Below, one piece after another: positions 10,330 to 21,719 of a stretch of 64,000 bases of DNA (its first letter is position 1; each line of letters starts with the position of its first letter). The stretch comes from Acorus gramineus (taxonomy: Eukaryota > Streptophyta > Magnoliopsida > Acorales > Acoraceae), in NCBI GenBank assembly GCA_030737835.1, contig CM060854.1:17340859-17404858 (forward strand), written 5' to 3'. Position numbers and translations under genes: made by a program. The notes beneath the pieces are model-generated. The model did not search any database and was not told where the DNA came from. It worked only from the letters and a program-made list of their open reading frames with translations.

Positions 10330-13300
10330 TATTCTGGTGCATCCCATCATGTAACATCTGATAGTTCCGTGCTCACTGCCTGTTCACCCGCTTCTTCTCA
10401 TTTGCCTTCGATCACACTGCTGATGGTGCCACTTTAGTTATCACCCAGTGTGGATCTATTACCACCACCTTTGATCCCACCAATCGTCTTTCCATTCCAT
10501 TTGTTTTACATGCGTTGGATCTGTGCATGAACCTTATTTCTATTAATCGGCTTTGTGATTCCGGTCTGACAGTTTCTTTCACTTCCTCTGTTCTTTTGTG
10601 CAGGATGCCAGGATCCACACTCGGGGCGAAGGATTGGCGTTGGTCATAGGGTTTGGGTTATACTTTGTAGAGTATCTACATCTCTCAGTTCCAAACCTCT
10701 CTGTCTTCTATGGTTGTGTCACTTCTAATGCCAATCTATGGCATAGAAGGTTAGGTCATGTCTCTGAGTCCCGTCTTAAAGGAATCTTTGAGTCTGATGT
10801 GTGAGGATCTACTTCTTTTTCTCCTTTTATCTGTGTGTGAGGGCTGTAAACTGGCCAAACCTGTGGTCCTTCCTTTTAGTTCTAATAATAATCAGTCCAC
10901 TAGTCCTTTTGAGTTAGTGTATTTAGACATTTGGGGCCCTGCTCCCGTGTTTCTCTTAGTTGTTTTTCATAATATATTAGCTTCATTGATGACTATTCTC
11001 GTTTTATGTGGATTTAGTTACTGCATAATCGCTCTGAGTTTGCTCACATCTATGATGTTCTTACTACCATGATTCACACTCACTTTCAGGCTCGCATCAA
11101 AACTTTTTGCTTTGATTGCGCTAAAGAATAAATCTCTTCTACAATGCTCTCTCTTACCCATTCTCATGACACACTCTTTCAGCAGTCTTGTCCCTACACT
11201 CACAAATAGAATGGTGTTGCGGAACACAAACATAGTCACATTCTTAAGATAACTAGCTCTCTCTTACTGTCCTTATCTGTTTCACAACATTTTTGGGCCG
11301 AGGATGCCCTTTTTCTGTTCATTTCATCAATATCACTCCCTCCACCGTTCTCTCTCGCGTGTTCCCTCATGAACACTTTTATTCTTTTTATCCTAACTGC
11401 AGTCGTCTACTTGTTTTCGGTTTTACTTGTTATGTTCTACTCCCTCCTCATCCTCGCAACAAGCTCTCTGCTCGATCGGTTCAATGTGTTTTCTTAGGGA
11501 TAAGTTTTGAGCATAAGGGATAATGTTGTTATGATCCTGTGGGTCATCATTTTTTGTTCACCAACCATGTGTCATTTTGTTGAGAATGTTCCCTATTTTT
11601 TATCTACATCCCTTGAGTCCACTTCTCCTATGTCTTCTTTTGTTTGGCCTTGCTCTGTCCTTGAGTCTCTTCCTCTTCCTGGGTCATCTTCTATGTCTTT
11701 ACCTCTCCTAGTCTTTCTCTTGTTGGGCCTTCTCTGATCAAGTGTGATCCTTCGAGCTCCTCTCCCTGTCCTCCTGCAAATACCTCTCCTGGTGCCCCGC
11801 CTCCTGCGCCTGACGCCCCTCTCTCAAATGTGGATCTGAATTGCATCGCTCGCCATCCTCGGCATGAGTGTCATTCGCTGCCCGCTTCAATTTTGATGAT
11901 GAACCTCCTGATCAGTTTGGTTTTGCTTCAATGAGTTCCTATTCCCCACAATTTCATGCTTTTCTTGCAGCTATTCATACTCATCAGAAGCCTCGATCCT
12001 ATCAAGAGGCAGTTCAGCACCCTGAGTGGCGACAAGCCATGGATGAGGAGTTCTAGGCCTTTTGGGAGACACACACATGGAATATTGTTCCTCTTCTCAC
12101 TGGTGTCGAGTCTATCGATTGTAAATGGATTTTTAAGGTCAAACATTTATTTGATGGATCCATTGAGCGACACAAGGCTCAACTACTTGCGCGTGGTTTC
12201 ATACAGGAGTATGTGATTGCTTATGAGGAGACTTTTGCCCCTGTTGTGCAAATGACCACTGTTCGCATCCTTCTTGCAGTTGTTGTGACTCGTCACTGGC
12301 TTCTCTTTCAGATGGATGTGAACAATGTCCTTCTTCATAGGGACTTGTTAAAGGTGGTCTACATGCAACCACCTCCTGGTTTTCATGCTCTGCCTCATCA
12401 TGTCTATCATCTTCAACATGCTATATATGGTCTTGAGCAGGCTCCTCGCGCTTGGTTTGAGAGTTTTCGCAGTGTTTATTCAAGCGGCTGGTTTTGTTGA
12501 GAGCTCTTAGGATCACTCTTTGTACAATCATCACCATAGTGTCGGGTGATTCTACTTGTACTTGGAAGATATGATCATCACAGGTGACAATTCTGCCAGT
12601 ATTGCTCTTGTTCAATGTCATCTTAGTAGTCAATTTCAGATGAAGAATCTCGGTACTCTTCGTTACTTTCTTGAGCTTGAAATTGCTCAGAGTAAGCGGG
12701 AGATTCTTCTCTCTCAGGAGAAGTACACAGCCGACATTATTGATCGTGCTGTTATATCTGACACTTGCAGCACTGATACTCACCTTGAGCTTCATGTAAA
12801 GCTTCGTCATATTGATGAAGAGTTTCTTCCATATCCTACACAATACAGGCAGATAGTGGGTCAGCTAGTGTATCTATCCATCACCAAACCTGATATTGCT
12901 CATGTAGTCAACATTGTTAGTCAGTTCGTCTCTGCTCCTCATTCGATTCACTATAGCGCTCTCATGAGGATCCTTAGACATCTACATGAGACTATCAATA
13001 GATCACTATATCAGTCGTCATCCTCATCTCTTGTTCTTCAAGCTTACACTAACACTACCTGGGTAGGTGATCCGACTACTCGTTGGACCACTATTGGCTT
13101 TTGCATCTTCCTTGGAGATTCTCTTATTTCTTGGTGAAGCAAGAAACAAGATGTTTTTTTTTTTGTGGGTAAATTTTTTTTTTCTTGGTCAAATCTTCCC
13201 CTATCAAAAGGCGATAAGACTCGAACCTAAGTCGCTTCACTAAAGAGGGGGTACCTCTCCCATCCTACCAAGAGGAGGTTCGGTAAGAAACAAGATGTTA

Positions 13301-13590
13301 TTTCTCTTTCCAGCACATAAGCCGAGTATCAAGTTGTGGCCATCATGACCAAAAAGATTGTTCATATTAGACGTCTCTTGGTCGATCTTGGAGTTGATGT
13401 TACAGGTCTTACTCCACTTTACTGTGATAATCAGAGTGCTATTCAGATTGTCAGCAATCTGATTTTTCATGAGAGGACCAAACATATTGAGATTGATTGC
13501 CACTTCGTCCATCAGCACTTTCATGCCCAAACACTACGCTTCTGTACATTTCTTCTGTTGATTAGATCGTTGTCTTCTTTATGAAGTGTC
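10330..13590 (+). pseudogene. Copia-1 pol remnant (INT-RT-RNase H)
   Basis: Recognisable pieces in order: pre-integrase NLWHRRLGHVSESRLKG (10598-10804 frame); integrase zinc-binding CEGCKLAKP and LDIWGP (10758-11072 frame); reverse transcriptase MDVNNVLLHRDL, VYMQPPPGF and YGLEQAPRAWF (12213-12500); RT palm and connection from 12556, with the normally YVDD catalytic motif reading YLED; and RNase H CDNQSAIQIVSNLIFHERTK (13336-13584). Each piece is in a different frame with stops between, so the polyprotein is dead. Confidence 0.82.
13156..13284 (-). mobile_element. tRNA-derived SINE (SINE-2) inside Copia-1 RNase H
   Basis: The flanking perfect 15-bp direct repeats AAGAAACAAGATGTT lie at 13141-13155 and 13285-13299. 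On the minus strand the element has an A-box-like TGGTAGGATGGG, a B-box-like GGTTCGAGTCTT, and two A-rich 3' runs. Its sequence is unlike SINE-1, so it is a separate family. Excision rejoins the RNase H reading at the KKQDV-ISLSS motif. Confidence 0.85.
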
Positions 13591-13662
13591 AACTAGTTCC
13601 TAGGTTTCAGTCTCTCATTCGCAAACTCATATTGTTTGATTCACCTTGAGTTTGAGAAGGGG

Positions 13663-13806
13663 TGTTAGATTATATGTGTATTGTTATCGTGTTACATGTG
13701 TATTACTGTGTTACATGTGTATTAGGTCTTGTACTATTATATAAAGGGCTTTGTCCCTCTCTTAATGAATTAAGTCTCATTATTATTTGTTTTTTTTATT
13801 CTAACA
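13663..13806 (+). repeat. Right LTR of Copia-1
   Basis: It is 144 bp, TG...CA bounded, and closely similar to the left LTR, with a better TATA (CTATTATATAAAGGGC). It is preceded by a purine-rich primer region. Confidence 0.88.
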
Positions 13807-13915
13807 CAGTCAATGTTTATAAACCGAACAATTCAATGAACCAGAAAAATCACTCGGTCAAGGGTCATTGGTTTAATTGTCGGGTCAACCGGATTTAAAT
13901 CGTGACATAATTATA

Positions 13916-14659
13916 AGGGTTTTTTACATGTATACGATAAAAAAAAATATGGTATTTATTTTTATACCCCTACAAATACCATATTTATTTTTATACCGGT
14001 AGAATTTTTCTTAATGTAACAATGTGCCCCTCTTTTATCATTTTTAACTAAAATGAATCTCAACTATAGTTAGTTTTTTAACAAAGAAGTAAAAATGATA
14101 AAAATAACCTTAACATATAATATTTTTTGCCATAATGTAAATAATTAAACATAATAACTTAATTAATTTTATGTTCTTTCTAAATCAATCGTGAGTCATT
14201 CAACATTACCCCTTCTTTCCTTTTCTTCCAATCAAGATATAATTTTTTTAAAAATTTGTATTTTGTAATATATATTATTAATTGTTTTCAAAATAATTTT
14301 ATTTCATTTTTACTAATGTAAGTATTAATAATTATTATATTTTTACTAATAAATAGTTTGTATGATTAATTTTTATGTTTTTAGATTTTAGATGAAATTT
14401 ATAATTTTCATGTTAAAATTAATATTTTACATTTTTATAAATATTGTATTTGGTAAGGTTAAATATGAAAAAAAAGAAGGATAATTTAGTCTTTTCTCCA
14501 AGACTTTAACGGTTTTAATAGAAATTTGGATGGAAGTTAATTAGGATAGTAAATATGTATAAATTCTACATATTTCAATGGTATAAAAATAAATAGGTTA
14601 TTTGAAGTGGTATAAAATTAAATAGCATGTTTTTGGATGGCTTACATGCAAAAACCCCT
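13916..14659. mobile_element. MITE with 17-bp inverted repeats in repeat Y copy b
   Basis: Left end AGGGTTTTTTACATGTA (13916-13932) and the complement of 14643-14659, AGGGGTTTTTGCATGTA, agree at 15 of 17 positions. Both outer edges carry the direct repeat AATTATA (13909-13915 and 14660-14666), consistent with a 7- to 9-bp target-site duplication. The interior of 744 bp is AT-rich without coding. Superfamily is unsettled (Mutator- or hAT-like). Confidence 0.7.
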
Positions 14660-14696
14660 AATTATAATATAATAAACATATTAAATATCAATATTA

Positions 14697-14900
14697 GTTT
14701 CAATTGCCATATCACAACGGTTTAGGGTTACCCGTGTTTAGGGTAAGTCTTGGATTTGAGTCTTGGCATTGACTTATCCACCTGTTTGTTGGCGACTATT
14801 AGAAATAACTTTTCATAAGACCCAGGTAAACGGGCGAAGGTGGTCTCCCAGCTTGACCCTAAGATCAGTCACAGGGGGTTCCTCTGATATAAAAAAAAAA
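14697..14900 (+). mobile_element. tRNA-derived SINE (SINE-3)
   Basis: It starts GTTTCAATTGCC, has a B-box-like GGATTTGAGTCTT, and ends in an A-run (14891-14900). The direct repeat TCAATATTA flanks it (14688-14696 and 14901-14909). Length is 204 bp. It is the third SINE in the window and the only one on the plus strand, and its sequence differs from the other two. The A box is only weakly recognisable. Confidence 0.7.
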
Positions 14901-15499
14901 TCAATATTAAATAAAATTATAAAATATTTTAAAAAAACTTTATCCAAAATTTTCTTTAACATTATAACAAGATTTTAAATAAATGAAATCTAAACTTTTT
15001 ATTGGGTTTCATACTTTATCAAGCAATTAATAACTACTTTTATGCAATAAAAAATCAATCAGTTTAATTAACTCGTGTCAGTTCATAAGATCTGTCGGTT
15101 TAACAGGTGAGTTGACTGAATTTTATCAAATTTTTATATCTCTAAGTTTTAAGAGTTAATCGAGTCAAAATTGAAAGCAGGTGAAGAAGGTTTAACATGT
15201 TTAACCGGTCGGGCTGGGTCGGGTTTTAAAACAATGCCGACAACACTTGATTCACATGGTTTTGATTCCAACACGTCCTTCGATAAGGCTATCCTCGAAA
15301 GAACAAAATTATATTTATCAACTCGGAATAATATAAATTTTTGTTTTGCAATAATGGTAATGATGATAAGTCACATGGACATTATAAAAACTAAAAACTA
15401 GAAACGAAGTCTCCGGATCTCAACCGACACCGTGGATAACCTGACACCACCCACGCGTATTTCACATCTCATAAAGTCCATTATTCGCACGTTTTAAAT

Positions 15500-15607
15500 C
15501 ACGTGATTCCGCTCCATCAATCGTAACGGTCCATGTATTAAAAAAAAAAAAAAATCCCCACCTGGTCGAGATCACCGTCTCCACAACCAATCAAAATATG
15601 CCACGTA
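15500..15607 (+). promoter_or_regulatory. Putative promoter elements upstream of phospholipase D alpha
   Basis: A palindromic G-box (TCACGTGA, core CACGTG at 15500-15505), a CCAAT motif near 15585 (AACCAATCAAA) and a second ACGT core (GCCACGTA, 15600-15607) lie 280-380 bp upstream of the start codon. G-box/ABRE motifs are typical of ABA- and stress-responsive plant promoters, which would fit the enzyme's known role in ABA signalling. Function here is inferred from motif and position only, and no clear TATA box was identified. Confidence 0.4.
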
Positions 15608-15881
15608 GAGCGAACACTGAAAATTCGACGTGCAGGAATCCAGACTTTGTAAGAGCTCCTCGAGATCCCAGTCCCCCTTCTGTTCGCGGAGTCTCAGCGT
15701 CAAATGCGGATCGATTGATTTCCTTCTTCGCCTTCTTTTCGATCCGCTCTTCGTTTGATCTTCCGATCCAGATCGGACCGGATTCATTTCGTCTCTTGAT
15801 TTCTTCTTCTTTGACTGAATCGATTTGGTAAGTTCAGAACGTATCGGATCCTCTCTCTCTCTCTCCATTTGAAAGGCGATC

Positions 15882-18800
15882 ATGGCGCAAATACTGCTTC
15901 ACGGGACCATGCACGTCACGATTTTCGAGGCGGACTCGCTTTCGAACCCGAACAGGGCGACCGGAGGTGCTCCCAAGTTCTTTCGCAAGGTATTCTTTAC
16001 GATCTTACTGATTTGCTAGGTTTCTGGTGGATTTTTGTTCCTTTGATTGATTTTGACTCTCAAAAGAGTTTGAATTGATGTTTTGGTTGGTGACCTATCG
16101 TGCATTGATCGAAATCAAGATGCTTTGTTTACATACATATGCCTCTGTGGAAATTCAGGTCGGATCTGATTTAAGAAATAATATATGATTGAAATTGGAT
16201 TTCATATGGAGTGAAATTGTTTTTGCTCCATATTTTATCGATTTGGTTTGGAGTGAAATGTTGGTCGGATGGTTTCAATGATTTGGAGCGGTGGGGGGCC
16301 CGTTTTGCCTTTCGATTCGGGAATTTCCAGAACAGAGGATTAAAGGAGAATGGCTTTACCTAATGTTTTATTTATTCGGTTAATCCTTTTCTTGTTTGAG
16401 GTTCTAGTAGTTCAAGTAAGTTTATTCAAGCTCCATTTAGATTTTTGAACCACGTATTTGGAAGATTCTGCTTTTGGGGGGTTTTGGCTTATAGCTTTCA
16501 AGTTCTCGCTTTTTGGGTGGAAAATGATATAGGCTTGTGAAAAATATCTTTTCAAAAAGATTAGGTTTTTGGATTGAATCCAGTGGGGCCTTGGTATTGA
16601 AAATGATATCATCATAGTATAGTTTTAGATTTGTGCTCTTTTTTTTGTGATGTATTAATCTCACATGAGAACAAGAGGAATTTGGAAGCAAACTGGCTTA
16701 TAGGTATTTTAGAATATAATATTTAAACATCTCAGGAAATGAACTATAGTGTTAATTAGTTAAATTTGTTTGATGGGCTTTGGAATGAAGAAATCCCTCT
16801 GTTAGTTTGAAAGTGGTGAAGAATTTTTTTACAGTCATATTTCATTATAAACTTTCAATTCTAATTTTTTCTAACTACAAAAAATTATCTTCTAATTCCA
16901 TTTAGAATTACATGCATGATTGATAAAGCTCTTCATGTATGTGATTATGTGGACTTCCTTAGATGGTTTTAGGACATAAAATTGCCTTAAAATGTTCGGT
17001 CACACAAAAGTACTGAATTCCTTGGTTAAAAATCCGTGCTAAGGATTTCCGAATGCAGTTACTTGAGTCCAAAGCATGATTTGCATTTCATTGAACCATT
17101 TGTTTGCCTGTTACACATTTTTGATCTGACTGTCAGTCAGTCATTGAGGAGTTTGTCAATATTGATAAGAACTAATGATTATTTTAAGGTTAATGTGGCT
17201 AAATTGGGAAGTGTGGAATAAGAAATGAAAATAATTTTGGAATTCAATTGGCATAACAGGGCAAAATCTTGTGTGTGTTGCTTAGGTGACTTGATCACAT
17301 CCAATACAGTTCTCTGATGGTCAGACTATTAGGTATGTGTGATTGACATATATGGGAAAACATAAATATAACTAATTAAATATGATACAGGTTTGGGCCT
17401 ATTCTTTATTTTTTTTATAAGATTGTTAGCCTACCGTTTTCTAAAAAAAATAAATGATAATGGCTATCTCACAATTCAAATGACTTTGTTTATGGAGTAA
17501 CTGGAATTAAGAAGAGAAGAACTTTCATAAAATTAACCCATCATTGAGAATTATTCAACTTCCATTGATGTTTTATCTCTTCACCTGCAGTCAATTTTTA
17601 AGTTATTTATTCATCTTTATCAATTTTCTTATTTTTTCTTTGAGAGCTTTTGACATGCTGGTTTTGTTTCACACACAACTTCAAGTTTGCCATATGATGA
17701 AACTTCACTCAGAAGCCAAACCTTGTTAAAGCTTTATTAATGTTAAGCATACAACCAGTTGATCTTTCTATGTCAATCTATTTCCATTTTCTGATACGTA
17801 ATAATGTAATTTGAACCATATTTGCATTTCCTCGAAGGTGGTGGCTTTTGTGAAATATTTTGATTGGATTTACACTTGCTGGAAGAGGAACCTGAAGGAT
17901 TTTTATCTTTCAGATTCATCATTTAATTTGTTTTAAGATTATTTGTATTTTCTTGAACAGTAATTAATTTCACTTGATATTGGATGAGGGATTTCTAACC
18001 ATGTTTAGTGACAAATTATACACGAGTTTTATTCTACTTGAACATTTTGGAGACACCAAAGAGAGGGTTCGTGAGAAAATTATCATGGATCAAGAGAGTG
18101 TCATTTTGCTGCTCCAAGATTTTTTTCTTAAAATTTTTTGGAAAGGGCATGGTCTTCATAGATTTATTTAATTGACTTCCTGTGAGTTTTCTTAATTTGA
18201 TTGATGCTGGAATCTGCAAATTTTCCCTGTAGCTTGTAGAAGGCATTGAAGAGACCATAGGTGTTGGTAAGGGGTCTTCCAAGCTCTATGCAACCATCGA
18301 CCTTGAGAAGGCTAGGGTTGGTCGGACCCGTATGATTGCAGATGAACCAGTTAACCCTCGTTGGTACGAGTCCTTCCATATTTATTGTGCTCATTTGGCT
18401 GCTGATGTGATATTCACTGTAAAATTTGATAACCCAATTGGAGCCTCGTTGATTGGGAGAGCTTACTTACCTGTGGAAGAGATTTTGACTGGCGGAGAAA
18501 TTGACAAATGGCTGGATATCTGTGATGAAAATCGTAACCCTTTGCACGGCGGAGCCAGGATCCATGTGAAAGTACAATTCTTTGATATTTCACTGGATCG
18601 TAACTGGGCACGTGGAATCAGAAGTCCTAAATACCCTGGTGTACCGTACACATTCTTCTCGCAGAGGCAGGGTTGCAAGGTCACACTGTATCAGGATGCC
18701 CATGTGCCAGATAACTTCATTCCAAAGATACCACTTGCCAACGGCAAGTACTATGAGCCACACAGGTGTTGGGAGGATATCTTTGATGCAATCAGCAATG

Positions 18801-21239
18801 CACAGCATCTGATATACATTACAGGGTGGTCGGTGTACACAGAGATTTCTTTAGTGAGGGATTTGAAGAGACAGAAGCCTGGAGGAGATGTCACTCTCGG
18901 TGAGCTTCTGAAGAGGAAGGCCAGTGAGGGAGTCCGAGTTCTTATGCTTGTGTGGGATGACAGGACCTCTGTAGGTCTACTAAAAAAAGATGGGTTGATG
19001 GCTACCCATGATGAAGAAACAGCGAATTTTTTCCGTGACACGGATGTTCACTGTGTGCTGTGCCCTCGAAACCCCGACAATGGAGGTAGCTTTGTCCAGG
19101 ATCTACAGATCTCCACCATGTTCACTCACCACCAAAAGATTGTAGTTGTGGATAAAGAGATGCCTAACGGAGGCTCTCAGCAGAGGAGGATTGTCAGCTT
19201 CGTAGGTGGGATTGATCTTTGTGATGGGAGATATGACACGCAATTCCACTCCCTGTTTAGGACACTGGACACTGCCCATCATGATGACTTCCACCAGCCC
19301 AATTTTGCCGGTGCTTCGATCATGAAAGGAGGCCCCAGAGAGCCATGGCACGACATTCACAGCAAGCTGGAGGGGCCCATCGCTTGGGATGTCCTCTTCA
19401 ACTTTGAGCAAAGGTGGAGGAAGCAAGGTGGGAAAGATTTGCTGCTTCAGCTTAGAGACCTTTCCGACATCATCATCCCTCCTTCTCCAGTCATGTTCAC
19501 TGAGGACAGGGAGACTTGGAATGTTCAGTTATTCAGGTCCATTGATGGTGGGGCTGCCTTTGGTTTCCCTGAGACACCTGAGGATGCAGCTCGGGCAGGT
19601 CTTGTCAGTGGAAAGGACAATATCATTGATCGCAGCATCCAAGATGCATACATACATGCTATCCGCAGGGCGAAGAACTTCATTTATATTGAGAACCAGT
19701 ACTTCCTCGGAAGCTCTTTTGGGTGGAAGCCTGACGACATAAAAGTTGAGGAAATCGGTGCTCTGCATCTCATCCCCAAAGAACTCTCTTTAAAGATTGT
19801 TAGCAAAATTGAGGCTGGCGAGCGGTTCACGGTGTACGTTGTGGTGCCGATGTGGCCGGAGGGTGTGCCAGAGAGTGCATCGGTCCAGGCTATTTTAGAT
19901 TGGCAGAGAAGGACGATGGAGATGATGTATACTGACATAATTCAGGCACTGAATGCGAAGGGCATTGAAGCTAATCCTAAAGACTATCTGACCTTTTTCT
20001 GTCTTGCGAATCGTGAGGTTAAGAAGAGTGGAGAATACACACCTGGGGAGCAACCGGAACCGGACACAGACTATATTAGGGCACAGGAAGCAAGGCGATT
20101 CATGATTTACGTCCATGCCAAGATGCTGATTGGTAAGCACTTCCTGCAAACATATTATTCCACAGTCCTTTGAAAAGCTTTTGCTGATCTTCTGTATTTT
20201 TTTTCCCTTTTTTTTTGTTGCTACTTGATCTGTATATTGTTTCAATTCCCACTCTAATAAAATTCATAATACCTTTAGGTCATGAAATACAAATTTTTTC
20301 GTGATCATTTGAGAGGTATAAGTTTTGGAGATTCCATTGTTTTATTTGTGCTTCTTGTAATGGAGTTTGGTATCTAACTCGAGCTTAATTGAATTTTGTT
20401 GACTGATTTTGATTTCTGTTTACAGTTAAAGAATTTGCTGTCATTAAGCATGTTCTTGTGTACAAACATGCAAATGCGTGAATATTGATTCCCTGTGTTC
20501 CCTTTTGTGAATTTCATTCGTTTAGAATATATTTTAAAACTGACACTTGATTGCCAAATTTACTTGAGACTGCTCTAAGTTGCCCCAGTTTCTGGATTAA
20601 TCAGAAGCTATTCATCTATGGAATGAATTGCATTATATCCTTTCATAATCATATATTCCACTGCATTTGCAACATTTGCCTGTTTGACCTGCACGTGTTA
20701 GTCCACAGTATCAGTTGAAATGTTTGGTTGCTTTACACTGGATTCTCAATTCTCTTCAATCTGATATTCACTCTTCTTATATTTCCTTCTTTCATCTTTC
20801 AACAGTCGACGACGAGTACATAATCATTGGGTCAGCCAACATCAATCAGCGATCAATGGACGGTGCCCGGGACTCTGAAATCGCGATGGGAGCCTACCAG
20901 CCGTACCATCTGACAACCCGTGAGCCTGCGAGGGGACAGGTCCATGGGTTCCGTATGGCGCTGTGGTACGAACACCTTGGCATGATCGACGATCTATTCC
21001 TCCATCCGGAGAGCGTGGAGTGCGTGCAGAAGGTGAACAGGGTGGCCGACAAGTACTGGGACCTTTACGCGAGTGAGACAATTGAGCAGGACCTCCCAGG
21101 TCATCTCCTCAGCTACCCAGTTGCCATCACCAATGAAGGTGTGGTCACTGAGCTGCCTGGGACCGAGCACTTCCCAGACACCAAGGCGCGGATCCTCGGC
21201 ACCAAATCCGACTACCTACCACCCATACTCACAACATAA
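15882..21239 (+). CDS. PLDA1: Phospholipase D alpha
   Basis: This enzyme hydrolyses membrane phospholipids such as phosphatidylcholine to phosphatidic acid, a plant stress and ABA signal; the alpha class is a cytosolic protein recruited to membranes by Ca2+. Three coding exons (15882-15989, 18233-20132, 20806-21239) have GT/AG junctions at matching phases and give 813 aa, the usual length for the class. Exon 1 begins [20 protein letters not shown], the start of the N-terminal C2 domain (about residues 1-130). The two HxKxxxxD catalytic motifs are intact: H336/K338/D343 (HHQKIVVVD) and H664/K666/D671 (HAKMLIVD), the second assembled across the last junction, followed by [29 protein letters not shown] is also present. 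It has no stops or frameshifts and looks functional. Intron 1 is 2.24 kb. The alpha assignment rests on the C2 N-terminus and overall sequence. Confidence 0.96.
15990..18232 (+). other. Intron 1 of phospholipase D alpha
   Basis: Donor AAG|GTATTC and acceptor CCCTGTAG|CTTGTAG bound this intron. It is AT-rich, and I see no inserted element or alternative exon in it. Confidence 0.9.
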
Positions 21240-21646
21240 GTAGTATGTTGTATCTCTCACTCTCTCTCATGTGTGTGTGTGTGTGTGTGTGTGTTTTGTG
21301 TACCTCCACATCGTAGTACTGTAGGTGTGGATTGGTTAGAGAATAAATGCAGGGGATGCTAATGTTTGAGTGTGAGTGATGCATGCTGCATTAGAATATA
21401 GGGTTGGTTGTTTGACTGATTAATATTTGTTTTTTTGTGTAAGGATTATCTACTGCACTTTATATGTGATTGGCACGTCGCATGCCTTTAGGAACTCCAG
21501 TTGTGGTTTTGTTCCTTGTGTATTGTGCTATTACAAGTTTTCAACCATTAACCATTTTATATATATGATGATGGTGACCCTATAGAGAAAAAAAATTAAC
21601 ATATCTCTTTCTGTGTTTATTTGTTCTGTTCTTCCTCTTCAACATG
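21240..21646 (+). other. 3' flank of phospholipase D alpha with (GT)n
   Basis: The presumed 3'UTR begins after the TAA at 21237-21239. It contains a (TG)n microsatellite at about 21270-21294 and a candidate polyadenylation signal in GAGAATAAATGCAGG near 21342. A LINE begins at about 21660. Confidence 0.6.
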
Positions 21647-21719
21647 TCATAAAAAACATAGTGGTGGTGGAGAAGGCAAGCGGTGGCGTGAGTACACATC
21701 AACTTCTTAAATTTTCATG

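Larger units (their letters stand above)
8665..13806 (+). mobile_element. Ty1/Copia retrotransposon, decayed (Copia-1)
   Basis: The paired LTRs (8665-8807 and 13663-13806) begin TGTTAGATTA and end GATTCTAACA or TATTCTAACA. A primer-binding-type TAGTATTAGAGCC follows the left LTR, and a purine run (GAGTTTGAGAAGGGG) precedes the right LTR. The coding order is gag, integrase, reverse transcriptase, RNase H, which defines Copia. Every domain is broken by stops or frameshifts, so it cannot move by itself. A SINE sits inside RNase H at 13156-13284. The 5-mers outside the LTRs (TAACA and CAGTC) do not match, so no target-site duplication is seen. Confidence 0.88.
13811..15235 (-). mobile_element. 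Dispersed MITE-like repeat Y, copy b (split)
   Basis: Reverse-complemented and cleared of the MITE (13916-14659) and SINE (14697-14900), it gives about 470 bp that aligns by eye with 2985-3425. Shared parts are TTTTAAAACCCGACCCA at one end, the AT-rich middle with TTTTTTAAAATATTT, and AAATCCGGTTGACCC near the other end. The termini AATGTTTATAAACCG and the complement of CGGGTTTTAAAACAATG look like degenerate inverted repeats. It abuts the right LTR of Copia-1. Confidence 0.6.

Noticed and set aside
13210-13284. Possible tRNA gene inside Copia-1
   Set aside because: The boxes belong to SINE-2, which has its own target-site duplication and A-rich tail.
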